A DNA stretch of 64,000 nucleotides. Origin: Limisoma sp963590405. GTDB lineage: Bacteria; Bacteroidota; Bacteroidia; Bacteroidales; Muribaculaceae. Numbering within the stretch: the stretch's first letter is position 1; each line of letters starts with the position of its first letter. Position numbers and translations under genes: made by a program. Of this stretch, positions 39,771 through 48,712 are shown piece by piece. The notes beneath the pieces were generated by a model. That model ran no database searches and was not told where the DNA came from. It worked only from the letters and a program-made list of their open reading frames with translations. The DNA lies in the NCBI GenBank assembly GCA_963590405.1, contig CAVAPE010000001.1:40509-104508 (forward strand), read 5' to 3'.

Positions 39771-42014
39771 ATGGACGACAGAAACATGATGAAACGAGTA
39801 GTGTTGGTTTGCCTATTTGTGGTGATGGCTATAGGCTACGCCCTTTCGGCAAATAAAAATATAGAAGAGCAGATTGACCAGTTGCTCTCAAAGATGACCC
39901 TTGAGGAAAAAATTGGTCAGATCAACCAACAGACAGGGCAAGGCTACAGCGACGGTATGGTGAAGCAAATCAAGGGCGGCGCCATCGGTTCAATTCTCAA
40001 CGAGGTTGACCCTGTCGTTGTCAACAAATTGCAGAAAGAGGCTGTAAAAAACAGTCGCCTTCACATTCCGTTGATTTTCGCGCGCGACGTGATTCACGGC
40101 TTCAAGACCATCTTCCCGATACCCCTCGGACAGGCGGCTTCGTGGAACCTCAGCCTTATTGAGCAGGGTGCCCGCATCGCAGCCGAAGAGGCTTCGTCGG
40201 CAGGTGTGCGCTGGACATTCTCTCCGATGGTCGACATCTCGCGCGATGCCCGTTGGGGACGCTGCGCCGAGTCGGCTGGCGAGGACACTTATCTTTCTGC
40301 AAAAGTGGGCGTGGCTATGGTAAAAGGCTACCAGGGCGACGACCTCTCAAAACCGAACACTATGGCTGCCTGCACAAAGCACTTTGTGGGCTACGGAGCA
40401 TCGGAAGGTGGCAAGGATTATAACTCTACATGGATTTCCGACAAGTTGATGCGCGACGTGTATCTGCCACCGTTTGAGGCATGCGCCAAAGCCGGCAGTG
40501 CAACGTTTATGTGCGCGTTCAACGACAACAACGGCATACCGGCATCCGCCAACAAATACCTTATGCGCGACGTGCTCCGCGGCGAATGGGGCTGGGATGG
40601 CGTGATGTGCAGCGACTGGGCTTCAATCATGCAACTTGTGCCGCAGGGCTACTGCAAAGACCTCAAGGATGCTGCCCTGAAAGCGTCGCTCGCTGGCGTG
40701 GATGTTGATATGGAAAGTTACGCATATACTCGCTATATGAAAGAACTCGTTGAAGAGGGCAAACTTGATGTGAAAGTCATCGACGACCTCGTGCGCAACG
40801 TGCTCAGATTGAAATTCCGCCTCGGCTTGTTCGACAATCCTTATGTCGACCTCAAGCACGCTAACCAGTTCTACGCTCCTGCCTCTCTTGAGGCTGCCAC
40901 TCGCATGGTGGAAGAGAGCACAGTGCTGATGAAGAACAACGGCGTACTTCCATTTGCCGCTCAAGGCAAGAAAATCGCTCTCGTTGGCCCGATGGCCGAT
41001 GCACAGCACGACCAGGCAGGCACATGGTGCTTCGACTTGGACAAGACTCACACCGTTACTCCGCTCACCGCACTCCGCGAGGCTCTCGGCAACGATGCCG
41101 TAATCTTCGAGAAAGGCTTGACCTACAGCCGTGACAAGAGCGAAGAAGGCATACAGAAGGCCGTTGAGGCAGCAAAGAAAGCCGACATTGTAGTGATGGT
41201 TGCTGGCGAAGAGGCTGTGCTCTCGGGCGAAGCCCACTGCCGTGCCGACCTGTCGCTTCCAGGCGCACAGACAAAGATGCTTGAGGCATTGAAAGCCACT
41301 GGCAAGCCAGTCGTGCTCATCATCATGGCTGGTCGTCCGCTGACCATCAGCCACGAGGTTGACCTTGCCGACGCCACTCTCTTCATGTTCCACCCAGGCA
41401 CAATGGGCGGACCTGCTATCGCCAACATGCTCACTGGCGCAGCCGTACCGTCGGGCAAGTTGCCTATGACCTTCCCAAAGATGGTCGGACAGGAGCCTAT
41501 CTACTATAACCACAACAACACTGGTCGCCCTGCAAGCAACATCGTGACGATGGACGACATCGAACTTGAAGCAGGTCAAACTTCTACCGGTTGCACAAGT
41601 TATTACCTCGATGCTGGCGACGGTCCAGCCTTCCCATTCGGCTACGGCTTGTCGTACACCACATTTGCTTACGGCTCTCCGCGCCTCTCTGCCGCTTCGA
41701 TGGGCAAGGACGGACAGATTGAGGTTACTTGCACAGTGACCAACACAGGCAAATATGAAGCATCGGAAACAGCACAACTCTATGTCCGCGACCTCGTTGG
41801 CTCGGTTACGCGTCCAGTGCGCGAACTCAAGGGCTTTGAGAAAATCACCCTCAAACCGGGCGAAAGCCGCGACGTGAAGTTCAGCCTCAAGGCATCCGAC
41901 CTTGCGTTCCACAACGCCGAACTCCAGAAAATTGTTGAGCCGGGCGATTTCCAACTTTGGGTTTCGACCGACAGCGCAAGCGGCGCACCAGTTTCATTCA
42001 CTGTAACAGAATAA
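39771..42014 (+). CDS. GH3 beta-glucosidase
   Basis: Glycoside hydrolase family 3 enzyme of 747 residues, likely a periplasmic exo-acting beta-glucosidase that finishes oligosaccharide breakdown. N-terminal (beta/alpha)8 domain with RDVIHGFKTIFPIPLG, KHFVGYGASEGG (K203-H204) and the nucleophile motif VMCSDWAS (D282); alpha/beta sandwich domain (about 385-570) with GEEAVLSGEAHCRADLSLPG; C-terminal fibronectin-III-like domain (about 640-745). Signal peptide KRVVLVCLFVVMAIGYALSA; in-frame ATGs at 39786 and 39789 are alternative starts. It lies 19 bp after the second GH16 gene. Confidence 0.95.
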   Translation: MDDRNMMKRVVLVCLFVVMAIGYALSANKNIEEQIDQLLSKMTLEEKIGQINQQTGQGYSDGMVKQIKGGAIGSILNEVDPVVVNKLQKEAVKNSRLHIPLIFARDVIHGFKTIFPIPLGQAASWNLSLIEQGARIAAEEASSAGVRWTFSPMVDISRDARWGRCAESAGEDTYLSAKVGVAMVKGYQGDDLSKPNTMAACTKHFVGYGASEGGKDYNSTWISDKLMRDVYLPPFEACAKAGSATFMCAFNDNNGIPASANKYLMRDVLRGEWGWDGVMCSDWASIMQLVPQGYCKDLKDAALKASLAGVDVDMESYAYTRYMKELVEEGKLDVKVIDDLVRNVLRLKFRLGLFDNPYVDLKHANQFYAPASLEAATRMVEESTVLMKNNGVLPFAAQGKKIALVGPMADAQHDQAGTWCFDLDKTHTVTPLTALREALGNDAVIFEKGLTYSRDKSEEGIQKAVEAAKKADIVVMVAGEEAVLSGEAHCRADLSLPGAQTKMLEALKATGKPVVLIIMAGRPLTISHEVDLADATLFMFHPGTMGGPAIANMLTGAAVPSGKLPMTFPKMVGQEPIYYNHNNTGRPASNIVTMDDIELEAGQTSTGCTSYYLDAGDGPAFPFGYGLSYTTFAYGSPRLSAASMGKDGQIEVTCTVTNTGKYEASETAQLYVRDLVGSVTRPVRELKGFEKITLKPGESRDVKFSLKASDLAFHNAELQKIVEPGDFQLWVSTDSASGAPVSFTVTE

Positions 42015-42032
42015 CATTAAACGATAAAGACA

Positions 42033-43559
42033 ATGAACACTAAGAATATCTTCCTCGCCACAGCAGCGTTGGCTCTTGCAGCCGGCACTTTCAGCGCCGA
42101 TGCCAAGAGTTTCAAGCGCGGTGTGGGCGAAAACTCCTTCAACCGTGTTGAGGAAATCGACGCAATCCGTCCTGGTTCCTCATGGTTCTACAACTGGGCA
42201 AACACTCCAAGCAGCAATGTGACCAATGTGCCCGATGCCGACTTCGAGTTTGTGCCGATGTGCTGGAACGCCAACTACAACGCCGACAACATCCGCAACT
42301 ACTGCAAGGCGCATCCCGAAACGAAATATCTGCTCGGCTTCAATGAGCCGAACTTCAAGAATCAGGCCAACATGACGCCTGAGGTTGCTGCCGCAGCGTG
42401 GCCAGCCGTTCAGGCTCTCGCCAAGGAACTCGGTCTGCAACTCGTAGGCCCGGCGGTCAACTACTCTCCCGATGGTGAAGAAAACAACCCTTACACATGG
42501 TATGCAAAATTCGTCAACCTCGTGGGCAAGGACGCGTTCGACTTCATCGCCATCCACAACTATTCGGGTGGTACATCAGGAATGAAGGAGATGATTGACA
42601 AGTTCTACGACCTCTACGGCAAGCAGATTTGGCTCACCGAGTTCTGCAACTGGCCAGGCACAACAACCATCACTCCTGCATCGCAGATTGCGTCGATGGT
42701 TGCGCAGTTGGAGTATCTGGAGAAGAGCGACCACGTGTACCGCTACGCATGGTTCAAGGCTAAAGGCTCGCCAACAACCTCTCCAGCCTACGCCCTCCTC
42801 GTGCCGAAAAACGGTGCCGGCGAGCGCGAACTCTCCGAGCAGGGCAAGGTCTACACCTATATGACCGACTTTGATGCCAGCGTTTACCACTCCACAGCAG
42901 AGATAGTGCCAGCAACAGAATATATCAACTCGCAGTCGCTGGTGCTCGGCTCATCGTACGATGCGCAGAACACCAAACCAATCGAGATTACGCAGTTTAG
43001 CGCAGGTGCCTACGCCGACTATCAGTTTGACGTAGCAGAAGCCGGTGCCTACACCCTTACGCTCCGCGTCAGCGGTATGGGCGAGCCAACGCGTTTCGAC
43101 CCGACAGTAGGTATCTACAGCGTTGACAATGACGGCAAGGTGCTCTCCACACTCGCCAGTGCGCGCCAGTTTGCCCTGTCGAACGACGAGAAGGTCTATC
43201 AAGACGTGACTTTCTCCGTAAATCTCGCAGCCGGCAAGCAGCGCATCCGCATCAAGGACGACGGTCCTTACTCGCCGAGCGGCATCCACATCAGTGCCCT
43301 CACGTTCAACCCTAACGGCGCAGTCGGCGGGTTGACAGTCGACACCGAGAAGGTGGCTTGCCACTATGCCAACGGCAAGTTGCTCTTCACGGGCAATGCC
43401 ACAGTGGCAAAGGCTACGGTCTACGACATGAACGGTCGCACAGTGGCTGAAGGCTTGGTAGAAGGCAACGCCCTCGCAGCCGACCTCAATGGTGGTGTCT
43501 ACATTGTCCGTGCCATCACTACCGACGGCACAGCGTGGACAATGAAGACCGTGAAATAG
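42033..43559 (+). CDS. GH128-like endo-beta-1,3-glucanase with CBM-like and T9SS domains
   Basis: The 508-residue protein has a signal peptide (about 1-24, GTFSADA), then a TIM-barrel catalytic domain (about 28-285) of the GH128 'glycosyl hydrolase catalytic core' type. Its predicted catalytic glutamates are E105 (LLGFNEPNF) and E203 (IWLTEFCNWPG). A beta-sandwich CBM6/35-like domain (about 305-430, GAYADYQFDVAEAGAYTLTLRVSG) follows. A T9SS sorting domain closes the protein (about 435-508, ATVYDMNGRTVAEG, GGVYIVRA). Known GH128 members cut beta-1,3-glucans. It is the last gene of the PUL, followed by a strong terminator, and should act outside the cell with the first GH16. Confidence 0.85.
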   Translation: MNTKNIFLATAALALAAGTFSADAKSFKRGVGENSFNRVEEIDAIRPGSSWFYNWANTPSSNVTNVPDADFEFVPMCWNANYNADNIRNYCKAHPETKYLLGFNEPNFKNQANMTPEVAAAAWPAVQALAKELGLQLVGPAVNYSPDGEENNPYTWYAKFVNLVGKDAFDFIAIHNYSGGTSGMKEMIDKFYDLYGKQIWLTEFCNWPGTTTITPASQIASMVAQLEYLEKSDHVYRYAWFKAKGSPTTSPAYALLVPKNGAGERELSEQGKVYTYMTDFDASVYHSTAEIVPATEYINSQSLVLGSSYDAQNTKPIEITQFSAGAYADYQFDVAEAGAYTLTLRVSGMGEPTRFDPTVGIYSVDNDGKVLSTLASARQFALSNDEKVYQDVTFSVNLAAGKQRIRIKDDGPYSPSGIHISALTFNPNGAVGGLTVDTEKVACHYANGKLLFTGNATVAKATVYDMNGRTVAEGLVEGNALAADLNGGVYIVRAITTDGTAWTMKTVK

Positions 43560-43680
43560 AAGTTTTATGTTTTCATAATTATATTTAAAGTTAGGTTCTT
43601 CCTATCTGAATGACATTTCGGAAAGACGTTCCGAAACGTTTCTTCAAGTAAAAAAGATAGGTTTGTTAATGTTTGTCGCG

Positions 43681-43711
43681 GCGGGATTGCGTGAGCAATC
43701 CCGTCTTTTTT
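43681..43711 (+). terminator. Terminator of the beta-glucan PUL
   Basis: CGGGATTGC/GCAATCCCG stem with a GTGA loop followed by six T. The T-run also supplies the -33 box of the next promoter. Confidence 0.9.
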
Positions 43712-43740
43712 GTGAGAAAGCGAAATATTTCTTACATTTA
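43709..43740 (+). promoter_or_regulatory. Promoter of preA-like operon
   Basis: TTTG (43709-43712, end of the terminator T-run), 20-bp spacer, TACATTTA (43733-43740, one mismatch). The leader is about 66 nt. Confidence 0.6.
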
Positions 43741-43813
43741 CACCCAGCAAGCCGTATCACACTTCGGCTCTGCCAACTATGAGTACGCAAAACAATACCT
43801 AACAACTGACATT

Positions 43814-45280
43814 ATGAATCCTACCCACTACAAAGAAGAGGTGTCACGCTGCCTCCTTTGCGAAAATGCTCCCTGTAGCGCTGCCTGCAGCCACGGCGAC
43901 CCGGCACGCATGCTCCGCGCTCTTCGTTTTGACAACGACGCCAACGCGCGCAAATGGATTGCCGACTGCACAGCCGACGATTTCGCTGCTGCCGAGGCTG
44001 CATGTATCCACTACGACCGTCCTATCCGCATCCGCGAGGTGGCAGAATGCCTCGCCGACGCTCCCGAAAGTGACACGAAGGAAGAGCCAAGTCTGGCTAT
44101 CGAATTTTGCGGACTGCATTGCGAAAACCCGTTTTTCCTCGCATCGTCTGCCATCTGCACCAACTATGAGATGGTGGCGCGGGCGTTTGATGCCGGCTGG
44201 GCTGGCGTCTACTACAAGACCATCTGTCTGGAGGAAATCCGTGAGGTGTCGCCACGCTTCGATTCAGTGTGCGAGCACGGCGACCAGGGCAAGTTTTATG
44301 GCTTCCGCAACATGGAGCAACTCAGCGAGAACCCCGCAGAGGTGGATTTCGACATACTTCACCGCCTGAAACAGGATTACCCCAACAAGATAGTGATTGC
44401 GAGCATCATGGGACAATCGCTCACCGACTGGGCAACGCTTGCCCACATGGCTGAGGATGCTGGCGTAGATGCCGTGGAACTCAACTTCTCTTGCCCTCAG
44501 ATGGGGCTTGAGGGAATGGGTAGCGACGTGGGGCAGAACATCGAACTGGTGATGTTCTACACTTCCTATGTGAAACGCCGCGTCAACATCCCCGTCATTG
44601 CCAAGATGACTCCAAACATCACGCAAATCAACGCCCCGGCGGTGGCTGCTGCGCTTGCCGATGCCGACGCTATTTCGGCAATCAATACCATTAAGAGTGT
44701 CACGATGTCCGACTCGTCGATGGTTTCCCACCAGCGCACCATCTCAGGCTACTCTGGGCGTGCCGTCAAGCCGATAGCGCTCCGCTATATCCTCGAAATG
44801 GCGAAGAACCCGATTCTCGAGTACACTCCGCTGAGTGGTATCGGCGGCATCGAGACATGGAAGGACGCCCTCGAGTTTCTGCAACTCGGCTGCACCAACG
44901 TGCAAGTGTGCACGGCGGTGATGCAGTATGGTTTCCGCATAATAGACGACCTGAAGGAAGGCTTGCTCAACTATATGGCGAGCCGCGGACTTAACAGTCT
45001 CAATAGTATCGTGGGCGAGGAACTGAAGAACTTCGTGTTGCCGTCGCAGATGGATCGCGACACGGTGGTGTTCCCGATGCTCGACAAGGAGAAGTGCATC
45101 GGCTGCGGACGCTGCCACATCTCGTGTGACGACGGCGGACATCAGGCCATCACTATCGGCGACGACCGCAAGCCGCGCATCAACGGCGCAAAGTGTGTGG
45201 GCTGCTTGCTGTGCTTCCACATCTGCCCAGTGGGCGCAATCAAGCCGTCGAAGCGCGTAAAGAAGAAAACGGAAGAATAG
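43814..45280 (+). CDS. PreA-like dihydropyrimidine dehydrogenase subunit with extra N-terminal Fe-S segment
   Basis: Oxidoreductase of 488 residues from the ATG at 43814 (an upstream in-frame start at 43673 would run through the terminator and was rejected). Parts: an N-terminal cysteine-rich helical segment (about 8-80, CLLCENAPCSAACSHGDPA) like the start of eukaryotic-type dihydropyrimidine dehydrogenase but lacking its FAD and NADPH domains; a dihydroorotate-dehydrogenase-like FMN barrel (about 90-400, ELNFSCPQMG, IPVIAKMTPNI); and a C-terminal double 4Fe-4S ferredoxin (CIGCGRCHISC, CVGCLLCFHICP). Reduction of uracil/thymine or a related substrate is inferred. No separate PreT is adjacent. 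Confidence 0.85.
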   Translation: MNPTHYKEEVSRCLLCENAPCSAACSHGDPARMLRALRFDNDANARKWIADCTADDFAAAEAACIHYDRPIRIREVAECLADAPESDTKEEPSLAIEFCGLHCENPFFLASSAICTNYEMVARAFDAGWAGVYYKTICLEEIREVSPRFDSVCEHGDQGKFYGFRNMEQLSENPAEVDFDILHRLKQDYPNKIVIASIMGQSLTDWATLAHMAEDAGVDAVELNFSCPQMGLEGMGSDVGQNIELVMFYTSYVKRRVNIPVIAKMTPNITQINAPAVAAALADADAISAINTIKSVTMSDSSMVSHQRTISGYSGRAVKPIALRYILEMAKNPILEYTPLSGIGGIETWKDALEFLQLGCTNVQVCTAVMQYGFRIIDDLKEGLLNYMASRGLNSLNSIVGEELKNFVLPSQMDRDTVVFPMLDKEKCIGCGRCHISCDDGGHQAITIGDDRKPRINGAKCVGCLLCFHICPVGAIKPSKRVKKKTEE

Positions 45281-45287
45281 GAGAAAA

Positions 45288-45791
45288 ATGAAAGAACGAC
45301 AAGCACGGCTATTGGCTGCCATGGTCGACTACGACCATGGCGATGCCCGCCGTATCCAGCATTTCGTCAAAGTGCACGATTTCGCTGCCGCCATCGCACG
45401 CCTTGAGGGCGTGGACGATGCCACGACCGGCATCCTTGAGGCGGCGGCGATTGTCCACGACATAGGCATCCACAAGAGTGAAGAGAAATACGGCTCTTCG
45501 GCTGGCAAATACCAGGAGATGGAAGGCCCTGCCGAGGCGCACCGTCTGCTGACTGAGGTAGGCGGATTTTCCGACGGGGAGATAGAGCGCATCTGTTTCC
45601 TCGTGGGGCATCATCACACCTACACAGATATCGACGGCATCGACTATCGCATTCTTGTTGAGGCTGACTTTCTCGTTAACCTCTACGAGGACGGCTTGGA
45701 CGTGAAGGCGGCGTTGGCGGCGCGCAGAAACGTGTTTCGCACTGGGTCGGGCATCCGCCTACTCAATGCTATGTTCAGCATAGAAGATTAA
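45288..45791 (+). CDS. HD-domain phosphohydrolase
   Basis: The 167-residue HD-superfamily protein has metal ligands in HFVKVHDFAAAIA, the His-Asp doublet AAAIVHDIGIHKSE and GHHHTYTDIDG, and the distal aspartate in VEADFLVN. Many such small proteins hydrolyse nucleotides or phosphoesters; no specific substrate can be named. It starts 7 bp after the PreA-like gene with AGGAG in front, and is 7 bp before the metalloprotease gene, so the three form an operon. Confidence 0.85.
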   Translation: MKERQARLLAAMVDYDHGDARRIQHFVKVHDFAAAIARLEGVDDATTGILEAAAIVHDIGIHKSEEKYGSSAGKYQEMEGPAEAHRLLTEVGGFSDGEIERICFLVGHHHTYTDIDGIDYRILVEADFLVNLYEDGLDVKAALAARRNVFRTGSGIRLLNAMFSIED

Positions 45792-45798
45792 TTTCAGA

Positions 45799-46491
45799 AT
45801 GATTTTAGAAGATCCCGATTTTGGCGAAATAATAATCAGTCAAAACCCGCGGGCGCGCAACATCTCTATGCGCCCGAAGGAAGACGGACTGCATGTGACT
45901 GTGCCTCCATATGTCGAATTGCCGAGGATTATGGAAGCCATCAATGGTTGTAGAGAGCGTTTGGCAAAGGCGTGCCAGCAGATGCGCCCAAATGTTATAG
46001 ATGAGAATTACGTAATCGACCGACCGCTGTTTAAACTCAGAGTGAGAAAGAAGCCGCGCGGCGCTATTGCCTACGAATGGGACGACGGCTGGTTTACGCT
46101 CCTTTGTCCGCTGGCGATTGATTTCTCCAACCAAGAAGTGCAGGGTCTGTTGAGAAGGGTGATAGAAATCATAATGAAAAAGGCGGCGAAAGTGCGTTTA
46201 GGACTTATGCTCGTAGAACTTTCGCAGAAAGTAGGCATTCCTTACAAAAACCTGACTATCACGGGGGCACGCACACGGTGGGGCAGTTGCTCAAGCCAGC
46301 ACAACATCAGTCTGTCGTGCTACCTTGTGCTGCAGGACACCGACTTGGTTGAATATGTGATTCTCCACGAGCTTTGCCATGTGCGCGAGATGAACCACAG
46401 CGATAGGTTCTGGGCTCTGCTCAACTCGATGACCGACGGCAAGGCTTTTGAACTCCGCGAACGGCTGAAAAAAGGCAGAATGGTGCTATAA
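45799..46491 (+). CDS. YgjP-like (DUF45) zinc metallopeptidase
   Basis: The 230-residue protein has the zinc signature HELCHVREMNHSDRFW (about 193-208), preceded by ITGARTRWGSCSSQHNISLS, the hallmark of the YgjP/WLM family. No signal peptide is visible, so it is presumably cytoplasmic. The physiological substrate is unknown. It is the third gene of the preA-like operon. Confidence 0.9.
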   Translation: MILEDPDFGEIIISQNPRARNISMRPKEDGLHVTVPPYVELPRIMEAINGCRERLAKACQQMRPNVIDENYVIDRPLFKLRVRKKPRGAIAYEWDDGWFTLLCPLAIDFSNQEVQGLLRRVIEIIMKKAAKVRLGLMLVELSQKVGIPYKNLTITGARTRWGSCSSQHNISLSCYLVLQDTDLVEYVILHELCHVREMNHSDRFWALLNSMTDGKAFELRERLKKGRMVL

Positions 46492-46556
46492 ATCAGTGTA
46501 CTGAAAACCTCGTGCAGACAAAATTTTGAAAAAACATAGAAAAAAATTACCAAATA

Positions 46557-46588
46557 TTTGCGGGAATAAAAAAATGGCATTACCTTTG
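46557..46588 (+). promoter_or_regulatory. Promoter of tRNA-Lys
   Basis: TTTG (46557-46560), 20-bp spacer, TACCTTTG (46581-46588), about 33 bp before the tRNA. Confidence 0.88.
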
Positions 46589-46621
46589 CACTCGCAATCA
46601 GGAAACTGATGCAATATCGGA

Positions 46622-46694
46622 GATTCGCTAGCTCAGCTGGTAGAGCACATCCCTTTTAAGGATGGGGTCCTGGGTTCGAGCCCCAGGCGGATCA
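46622..46694 (+). tRNA. tRNA-Lys (TTT)
   Basis: A 73-nt cloverleaf: acceptor GATTCGC pairs with GCGGATC (one T-G pair), D-arm GCTCAGCTGG, anticodon loop CTTTTAA giving TTT, T-arm with GGTTCGAGCCC, discriminator A. CCA is not encoded. Confidence 0.97.
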
Positions 46695-46698
46695 CCTC

Positions 46699-46740
46699 AA
46701 AAGGTTGCAAATCGCAAGGTTTGCAACCTTTTCGCTTTTT
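46699..46740 (+). terminator. Terminator after tRNA-Lys
   Basis: 13-bp perfect stem AAAAGGTTGCAAA/TTTGCAACCTTTT (46699-46732) followed by CGCTTTTT. Confidence 0.9.
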
Positions 46741-46760
46741 AACCCCTTCGAGCAATACTT

Positions 46761-47753
46761 ATGCCCAGCCCGCGGGATATTTTTGCAAAAACATTTGACG
46801 TGAACCACAAGAAGGTACATATTTTCAACGATGCGGGCGTTGAGGTCGATGCTGCGGCACCTGTAATTGTGTCGGCGAGCCGTTCTACCGACATCCCGGC
46901 GTTTTACTCCGACTGGTTTTTCAATCGGTTGGAGCGAGGATATGTGTCGTGGCAAAATCCCTTTAATGGCAAGGATAGTTTTGTGTCGTTTGCGGAAACT
47001 CGGTTTGTGGTGTTTTGGTCGAAGAATCCAGCACCTTTGTTGCCTTATCTGAGAATCCTTGAGGAGAGAGGCATCGGTTTCTACATCCAGTTCACGCTAA
47101 ACGACTATGTGGCAGAAGGGCTTGAGCCTGGTGTGCCGCCTCTTCAGCAACGCATCGCTACATTTCGGCGGATTGTTGAGGAGAATGGCGTTGGCAGTGC
47201 AGTGTGGCGCTTTGACCCACTGATTTTGACCGATGAAATAGACATCGATTCTCTGCTCGAAAAGGTTTCGGGCATTGCAACGCAGTTGAAGGGCTACGCC
47301 GACAAGTTGGTTTTTAGTTTTGCCGACATCGCCTCTTATCGAAGTGTTGCAAGAAATCTTGCAAATGCTGGCATCAACTATCGGGAGTGGACAATACCGG
47401 ATATGGAGCATTTTGCTGGTCGGCTGGCAGAACTTGTCAAACAGTGGGGAATGTCGCTTGCTACTTGTGCGGAAGCCGTTGACTTGCGGCGGTATGGCAT
47501 AGCGCACAACCGTTGCATTGACCCCGTGCTCATTTCACGTCGCTCTCCTGCCGACACCGCTTTGCAGCACTTTCTGCAGAAAGCAAAGCCCGACGGCGGA
47601 CAGCGCAAACTTTGTGGCTGCTTACTTGCCAAAGACATTGGAGCCTACAACACCTGTCCGCACCTCTGCCGTTACTGCTACGCCAACTACGCCCCCTCGC
47701 AGGTGTTGACCAATTTCCGCCACCACAACCAAAACTCCGAATCGATAAAATAG
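46761..47753 (+). CDS. DUF1848 family protein with C-terminal Fe-S-type cysteine cluster
   Basis: The 330-residue protein belongs to DUF1848: VIVSASRSTDIPAFYSDWF (about 34-52), a TIM-barrel-like middle with YIQFTLNDY and VWRFDPLILTD, and the conserved C-terminal cysteine motif CGCLLAKDIGAYNTCPHLCRYCYANY (about 284-309). The spacing CxxxCxxC within this motif resembles radical-SAM cluster binding, but it lies at the C-terminus instead of the N-terminus. No function is established. No clear promoter was seen; it begins 21 bp after the tRNA-Lys terminator and may rely on read-through. Confidence 0.85.
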   Translation: MPSPRDIFAKTFDVNHKKVHIFNDAGVEVDAAAPVIVSASRSTDIPAFYSDWFFNRLERGYVSWQNPFNGKDSFVSFAETRFVVFWSKNPAPLLPYLRILEERGIGFYIQFTLNDYVAEGLEPGVPPLQQRIATFRRIVEENGVGSAVWRFDPLILTDEIDIDSLLEKVSGIATQLKGYADKLVFSFADIASYRSVARNLANAGINYREWTIPDMEHFAGRLAELVKQWGMSLATCAEAVDLRRYGIAHNRCIDPVLISRRSPADTALQHFLQKAKPDGGQRKLCGCLLAKDIGAYNTCPHLCRYCYANYAPSQVLTNFRHHNQNSESIK

Positions 47754-47759
47754 CAATCT

Positions 47760-47814
47760 ACAGATTATGCAAATCACATTATGCAAATCACATAATGTGA
47801 TTTGCATAATCTGT
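47760..47814. repeat. Perfect 24-bp inverted repeat between convergent genes
   Basis: Arms 47760-47783 and 47791-47814 are exact reverse complements around the 7-nt loop CAAATCA. The motif TATGCAAATCACAT is also tandemly repeated within it. There is no T-run on either side, so it is either a factor-independent hairpin terminator of unusual type or a binding site. Confidence 0.85.
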
Positions 47815-47839
47815 GCAAGTGGCGGTATGTGTTTTGTCG

Positions 47840-48702
47840 TCAATATTTTATTCTGAAGTAGTCGAGCAGAGCCTTGTAATGGTCCTGCGCAGTGAGGCAG
47901 GTGTCTAAGAGAAATCCCGGTGTGCGGTTCCATTCTTGCAGACCGCGATAATAGTACATCTTCAGTTCATCGGTAATGATAAATGGCACAATGCCGTGGT
48001 TTAGGCATTCCTTGAACATAACCAGTCGCCCCACGCGTCCGTTGCCGTCCTGAAAGGGGTGAATGCTTTCAAAACGCTGGTGGAAGTCGAGAATGTCCTC
48101 AAACGAAACAGTCTGTTTCCCTTTGTACTCTTTGAGCAATGCTCTGATGGCTTTTCCCACCAGTTCGGGCTCGACTGTTTCATTTCCGCCTACTTCATTC
48201 GGAAGGCGTTTGTAGTCGCCTACGGCAAACCATGATTTCGATGCGTCCGATGTGCCTGATTTCAACAGACCGTGCAGTTGCTTTAGCATTGCTTCTGTCA
48301 GAGGTTCTGTTGCGTGGTCGATAATGAAGTCGATGCAGCGGAAATGGTTTGTCGTTTCGATAATGTCGTCGACCTTGATGGCTTCATCGGAAAAGCCAAT
48401 CGTATTGGTTTCAAAGATGTAACGTGTTTGGTCTCTTGTGAGCCGACTACCCTCAATATGGTTGGAATTGTAGGTCAAGTCAATTTGAGTGCGGTGGTAA
48501 ATGCCGCCTTTCAGTTTGCTGTCCTTCTGTTCTTTCAGTATGCGCAAAAGCGGAGACATGGCGATTCTTGCATTCTTTCTCTGCGGCAATGGAGCATCGG
48601 CAGGGACGCTCCACGTTTTTCCAATCAGTTTTGCTCCAGCAATTTTGCCTTCAGCGCAGTAATTCCGGACAGTTCTTTCCGACAGACCGTGCGCTTCGGC
48701 GT
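47840..48702 (-). CDS. Fic/DOC family protein with N-terminal HTH, 5' end in assembly gap
   Basis: Fic-domain protein that likely transfers AMP to a target. The complete catalytic motif HPFQDGNGRVGRL is present, preceded by a Fic N-terminal region (YHRTQIDLTYNSNHIEGSRLTRDQ) that contains the inhibitory-helix-like S/T-x-E-G-like stretch SNHIEGS. At its visible start is a MerR/HTH-17-like segment (AEAHGLSERTVRNYCAEGKI, ending GKTWSVPADA). About 287 codons are visible. The start is lost in the ten Ns at 48703-48712; family members usually begin roughly ten residues before AEAHG, so little coding sequence is missing. Reading through the Ns to an ATG at 48754 gives an unlikely N-terminus that overlaps the predicted promoter. 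Confidence 0.88.
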
Positions 48703-48712
48703 NNNNNNNNNN
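48703..48712. other. Assembly gap (10 N)
   Basis: Ten unresolved bases, the only ones in the window. The true gap length may differ. Confidence 0.99.

Noticed and set aside
43673..43813. N-terminal extension of the PreA-like protein
   Set aside because: The extension translates the PUL terminator and the promoter; the ATG at 43814 begins the conserved cysteine segment.
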